Shown here piece after piece: positions 12,845 through 16,235 of a stretch of 16,235 bases of DNA. Within the stretch, counting starts at the first letter, position 1. Each line of letters starts with the position of its first letter. Below the pieces are notes generated by a model. That model made no database searches and was not told the origin of the DNA. It saw only the letters and a list, made by a program, of their open reading frames with translations. The position numbers and the translations under genes are program-made. Origin of the DNA: Lentisalinibacter sp964427415 (GTDB lineage: Bacteria > Pseudomonadota > Gammaproteobacteria > Steroidobacterales > Woeseiaceae); assembly GCA_964427415.1 (NCBI GenBank), contig CAYRUH010000057.1:1-16235 (forward strand), read 5' to 3'.

Positions 12845-14152
12845 ATGCGGAAGGTATTCGTCCTCGGACTCGACGAGTTCAACCAGCACGAGCTGAAATT
12901 TATCCGCGAGGCGGAGTCGTGCCGGTTCGTCGGCCTGCTCGGTTACGACGAGATCGTGCGGCCGGCGAGCGGCGAGTTTCACTTCGAGGCGTTGCGGCGC
13001 AAGGCGGAGGAGCAGCTGGATGGCCACGGCGGTTGCGTCGACGGCGTCATCGCCTTCTGGGACTTCCCCTCCAGCGCCATGGCCGGGGTGTTACGCAACG
13101 CCCGCGGTCTGCCCGGCCCGAGCAACGAGGCGATCGCCCGCTGCGAGCATAAGTACTGGTCGCGCATCGAGCAGCGTGCCGTGGTGCCCGATCTGGTTCC
13201 CGCCTTCCAGGCGGTGGACCCGTTCGCCGCCGATCCGGCTACCCTGATCGAGCTGGACTACCCGTTCTGGCTCAAGCCGGTCAAGGCGCATTCGTCGCGC
13301 CTGGGATTCCTCATCAACGGCCCCGGCGACCTGCAGGCCCACCTGCCGGAGATCCGGGAGAAGATCGGCTTCTTCGGGCGGCCGTTCGACGAGTATCTGC
13401 AGCACGTGGAGGTGCCCGAGGAGATCCGACCGGTGACCGGGCACTGGTGCATTGCCGAGGGCATCATCTCCGCCGGTCGCCAGTGCACCCTGGAGGGTTA
13501 CGTCTACCACGGGGCCGTGCGGGTCTACGGCGTCGTTGACTCCGTCCGCACGGGACGCCACCGTTCCTGCTTTTCCCGTTACCAGTACCCGTCCGGCCTG
13601 CCGCGCCGCGTGCAGACCCGCATGATCCACGCCGCGGAGAAGGTGATGCAGCGGTTTCGCTACGACGGCGGCGCCTTCAACATGGAGTTCTACTGGCATC
13701 CGGAGACCGACCGGGTCAGTCTGCTGGAGGTGAATGCGCGTATCTCGAAGTCTCATTGTCCGCTGTTCCGGCTGGTGGACGGCGCCTCCCACCAGTCCGT
13801 GGCGGTGGATCTGGCGCTGGGTGAGGATCCCGGTTTCCCGCACCGGCAGGGCCAGTATCGGGTGGCCGCCAAGTTTATGATCAGGACTTTCCGCGCCGAT
13901 GGCATCGTGCGCGCCATGCCGACGGCCGAGGAACTGGACCGGGTGCACGCCCGGTACCCCGAGGCGAGATTCCGGCCGCTGGCCGAACCCGGCGAGCGGC
14001 TGAGAGACTCTCATCACTTTGACAGCTACAGCTACGAGCTCGGCGATCTTTTCCTGGGTGCCGGCAACCAGCGGGAGCTGCTGGAGAAGTACCACGGCTG
14101 CATGGCGCTGATGAGCTTCGAGGTGGAACCCGTAGATCGGGACGCTGCATGA
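12845..14152 (+). CDS. ATP-grasp domain protein (carboxylate-amine/thiol ligase-like)
   Basis: A 435-residue protein. The N-terminal part starts MRKVFVLGLDEFNQHELKFI, a Rossmann-like pre-ATP-grasp domain. The ATP-binding part includes PFWLKPVKAHSSRLGF (Lys144 and Lys147 are candidates for nucleotide phosphate contacts). The metal-binding region is GGAFNMEFYW with Glu281, followed by SLLEVNARISKSH with Glu295 and Asn297, matching the usual E...E-x-N pattern. Such enzymes activate a carboxylate as acyl-phosphate and join it to an amine, thiol or hydroxyl; which one is unknown. I do not recognise a named subfamily. The ATG at 12845 has only a weak ribosome-binding site, but the protein starts naturally there. 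Its TGA overlaps the ATG of the next gene by four bases (ATGA), so the two are translationally coupled. Confidence 0.85.
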   Translation: MRKVFVLGLDEFNQHELKFIREAESCRFVGLLGYDEIVRPASGEFHFEALRRKAEEQLDGHGGCVDGVIAFWDFPSSAMAGVLRNARGLPGPSNEAIARCEHKYWSRIEQRAVVPDLVPAFQAVDPFAADPATLIELDYPFWLKPVKAHSSRLGFLINGPGDLQAHLPEIREKIGFFGRPFDEYLQHVEVPEEIRPVTGHWCIAEGIISAGRQCTLEGYVYHGAVRVYGVVDSVRTGRHRSCFSRYQYPSGLPRRVQTRMIHAAEKVMQRFRYDGGAFNMEFYWHPETDRVSLLEVNARISKSHCPLFRLVDGASHQSVAVDLALGEDPGFPHRQGQYRVAAKFMIRTFRADGIVRAMPTAEELDRVHARYPEARFRPLAEPGERLRDSHHFDSYSYELGDLFLGAGNQRELLEKYHGCMALMSFEVEPVDRDAA

Positions 14153-16170
14153 GATTCGTCGACGAGCTGCCCCATCGCGTACGCGAAGTGGAAAACGTCG
14201 AGGTGGCGATGCCGGACGGCGTGCGCCTTGCGCTGCGCATCTGGATGCCGAAGGATGCGGCACAGCGCCCCGTGCCGGCGATCCTCGAGTACATCCCTTA
14301 TCGCAAGCGCTACGGGACGGCCGCGCGGGATGCGCTGACCCATCCCTATATGGCCGGGCACGGCTATGCGTGCATCCGCGCCGACCTGCGCGGCAGTGGG
14401 GAATCCGACGGCGTGCTGGAAGACGAGTACCTGCAGCAGGAGCTGGACGACGGCTGCGAGCTGATCCGCTGGATCGCCGGGCAGCCCTGGTGCGACGGCA
14501 ACGTGGGCATGATGGGCATCTCCTGGGGCGGCTTCAACGGACTGCAGATCGCCGCCATGCAGCCGCCGGCGCTGAAGGCCATCGTCACGCTGAGTTCCAC
14601 CGACGACCGCTACGCTGACGACATCCACCACATGGGCGGCTGCCTGCTGGGCGACAACCTGTCCTGGGCTTCGACCATGTTCGCGTATAACACAATGCCG
14701 CCGGACCCGGAGCTGGTGGGCGAGCGCTGGCGCGACATGTGGTTCCAGCGGCTGGAGGGCAGCGGTCTGTGGCTTGCGGAATGGCTGCGGCATCAGCGCC
14801 GCGACGCCTACTGGCGCCACGGTTCGGTGTGCGAGGACTTTGGCGCCATCCGTTGCCCTGTATATGCCGTGAGCGGCTGGAGCGACGGCTATTCCAATGC
14901 CGTGTTCCGGTTGCTCGCGAAGCTGACCGTGCCGCGCAAGGGCCTCATCGGGCCCTGGAGCCACAGGTACCCCCACATCGGCATGCCCGGCCCCGCCATC
15001 GACTTCCTCGGCGAGATGCTGCGCTGGTGGGACCGGTGGCTGAAGGGCGTGGACACCGGCATCATGGAAGAGCCCATGCTGCAGGTCTGGATGCAGGACA
15101 GCGTGCCGCCGACGACGAGCTATCTGGAGCGCCCCGGGCGCTGGGTGGGCGAGCCCGCGTGGCCGTCGCCGAACGTGGCCGAACGCCGCTATCGCTTCAC
15201 CCGCCATCACCTGCGGCCGCCGGAGACGGCGGTGCAGCCCTATACGATCGGCCTGCAGTCGCCGCTGACGGTGGGCCTGTTCGCCGGCAAGTGGTGCTCC
15301 TACGCGGCCGGTCCGGATCTCGCCCATGACCAGCGTCACGAGGATGGTGGCGCACTGGTGTTCCAGACCGATCCGCTGGACCAGGACGTCGAGATCCTCG
15401 GTCAGCCGGTTGCCGAACTGGAGGTCTCCGCAGACCGGCCTGTGGCCATGCTGGCCGTGCGCCTCTCCGACGTACTGCCGGACGGCAAGGCCACGCGGGT
15501 CACCTACGGCTTGCTGAACCTGACCCATCGGAACGGCAGCGAGGAACCGGAGCCGCTCGAACCCGGCCGGCATTACCGGGTCCGGGTGAAACTGAACGAG
15601 GCGGCCCATCGCTTTCCCGCGGGCCACCGGTTGCGGGTGTCGGTCTCCACCTCCTACTGGCCGCTGGCCTGGCCGGCGCCGGAAGCGGCACGCATCGAAT
15701 TGCACGTCGCCGGCAGCAGCCTGTCGCTGCCGGTGCGTCCGCCACGGTCCGAAGACGACGAACTGCACGGTTTCGGCGAGCCGGTGGGCACGCCGCCGCT
15801 GCAGCGCCGGGTGATCGACGGCGGCCATCACAACTGGATCGTGCACACCGATCTCGCCCGGGACGTCTCCACGCTGGAGGTGATCAACGACGCCGGCCGC
15901 TATGTGATTCGGGACATCGATCTGGAGGTCGGCGCGAAGGCTCTGGAGTGGTATAGCTCCCGCGCGGACGATGTCGCCACGGCCCGCGGCGAGACCTTTT
16001 GGGAGCGCAGCCTGGCCCGCGGCGACTGGCGCATCCGCACGGAGACCCGCACCGTGCTCACTTCCACGCCGACACACTTCCACATCACCGCCACCCTGGA
16101 CGCCTGGGAAGGCGACAAGCGGGTGTACAGCCGCAACTGGGACGAAGCCATAGAACGCGACCTGGTCTGA
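14149..16170 (+). CDS. CocE/NonD-family serine hydrolase (X-Pro dipeptidyl-peptidase S15-like)
   Basis: A 673-residue alpha/beta hydrolase of the cocaine-esterase/alpha-amino-acid ester hydrolase/S15 peptidase group. The nucleophile is Ser125 in GISWGG, the likely acid Asp246 in SGWSDGYSN and the likely base His272 in GPWSHRYPH. The N-terminal MPDGVRLALRIWMP and RADLRGSGESDG are family hallmarks, and Tyr51 (EYIPYRK) is placed like the oxyanion-hole tyrosine of CocE. The region after about residue 330 is the C-terminal jelly-roll domain (PF08530 type), with HRFPAGHRLRVSVSTSYWPL as its typical motif. No signal peptide is visible, so it is probably cytoplasmic. It likely hydrolyses an amide or ester. 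Coupling to the ATP-grasp gene by an ATGA overlap suggests that both act on related molecules. REP copies begin 6 bases after the stop. Confidence 0.9.
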   Translation: MRFVDELPHRVREVENVEVAMPDGVRLALRIWMPKDAAQRPVPAILEYIPYRKRYGTAARDALTHPYMAGHGYACIRADLRGSGESDGVLEDEYLQQELDDGCELIRWIAGQPWCDGNVGMMGISWGGFNGLQIAAMQPPALKAIVTLSSTDDRYADDIHHMGGCLLGDNLSWASTMFAYNTMPPDPELVGERWRDMWFQRLEGSGLWLAEWLRHQRRDAYWRHGSVCEDFGAIRCPVYAVSGWSDGYSNAVFRLLAKLTVPRKGLIGPWSHRYPHIGMPGPAIDFLGEMLRWWDRWLKGVDTGIMEEPMLQVWMQDSVPPTTSYLERPGRWVGEPAWPSPNVAERRYRFTRHHLRPPETAVQPYTIGLQSPLTVGLFAGKWCSYAAGPDLAHDQRHEDGGALVFQTDPLDQDVEILGQPVAELEVSADRPVAMLAVRLSDVLPDGKATRVTYGLLNLTHRNGSEEPEPLEPGRHYRVRVKLNEAAHRFPAGHRLRVSVSTSYWPLAWPAPEAARIELHVAGSSLSLPVRPPRSEDDELHGFGEPVGTPPLQRRVIDGGHHNWIVHTDLARDVSTLEVINDAGRYVIRDIDLEVGAKALEWYSSRADDVATARGETFWERSLARGDWRIRTETRTVLTSTPTHFHITATLDAWEGDKRVYSRNWDEAIERDLV

Positions 16171-16175
16171 CCCCC

Positions 16176-16229
16176 GTAGGAGGGCCTTCAGGCCCGATTC
16201 CGCTGTGGGAGGGCCTTCAGGCCCGATTC
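16176..16229 (+). repeat. Family A REP cluster 4 (two direct copies)
   Basis: Copy j (16176-16200, GTAG head) and copy k (16205-16229, GTGG head) are direct repeats with a 29-base period and identical stems (GGGCCTTCAGGCCC). Unlike the other clusters they are in tandem, not inverted. The array may continue beyond the window. Confidence 0.9.
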
Positions 16230-16235
16230 CCCTTC

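Noticed and set aside
14032..16083. Open frame of 683 codons on the minus strand, antisense to the hydrolase gene
   Set aside because: Composition is typical of a shadow frame and it has no domain. The + strand gene has a full catalytic triad and a coupled start.

Overview
The window reads as chromosomal DNA, GC-rich with strong G/C bias at third codon positions, from an anoxygenic phototrophic proteobacterium. The evidence is a bacteriochlorophyll gene pair (bchJ-bchE) behind a textbook double PpsR/CrtJ operator. A betaine-type BCCT transporter, a periplasmic diheme cytochrome c and abundant GTAG-headed REP elements would fit a halophilic purple sulfur gammaproteobacterium (Ectothiorhodospiraceae/Chromatiaceae-like). 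That placement is inference from gene content only. No tRNA, rRNA, CRISPR array, prophage or classical insertion sequence was seen.

Layout. The 3' end of an unidentified + strand gene (1-53) converges on a minus-strand run that reads, in transcription order: diheme cytochrome c (6011-5304), BCCT transporter (5220-3715), a REP-associated tyrosine transposase, RAYT (3588-2722), bchJ (2547-1900) and bchE (1897-128). A + strand acyl-CoA synthetase (6183-7760) and a small methyltransferase (7882-8532) follow. They converge on the minus-strand lipoprotein Cu/Zn superoxide dismutase sodC (9440-8664), a membrane-anchored SMP-30/strictosidine-synthase-like beta-propeller (10806-9727) and a hybrid histidine kinase (12653-10917). 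Divergent from the kinase is a translationally coupled + strand pair: an ATP-grasp ligase (12845-14152) and a CocE/NonD serine hydrolase (14149-16170).

The most notable feature is the repeat landscape, which has two families. Family B has four copies, all between positions 92 and 5296. It has a core starting GTGCCGGACCGAAC followed by AACTT units phased at 9 nt. Two copies lie in inverted orientation around the RAYT gene, so that 2674-3717 looks like a RAYT unit bounded by its own repeats. Family A is a classical REP (GTAGGAGGGCCTTCAGGCCC type). It has eleven copies in four clusters, all between 8534 and the end of the window. In both families the GTAG head can supply the TAG stop codon of the adjacent gene (bchE, the BCCT gene and the SMP-30 gene). 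One family A copy encodes the C-terminal tail of the hybrid kinase.

How genes may work together: bchJ and bchE act in the Mg-porphyrin steps of bacteriochlorophyll synthesis and should be repressed by PpsR under oxygen. The ATP-grasp/hydrolase pair looks like one pathway in which the ligase makes an amide or ester bond and the hydrolase cuts one; the substrate is unknown. The hybrid kinase lacks the receiver phospho-Asp and the acidic residue next to its phospho-His, so it may not be a normal phosphorelay protein.
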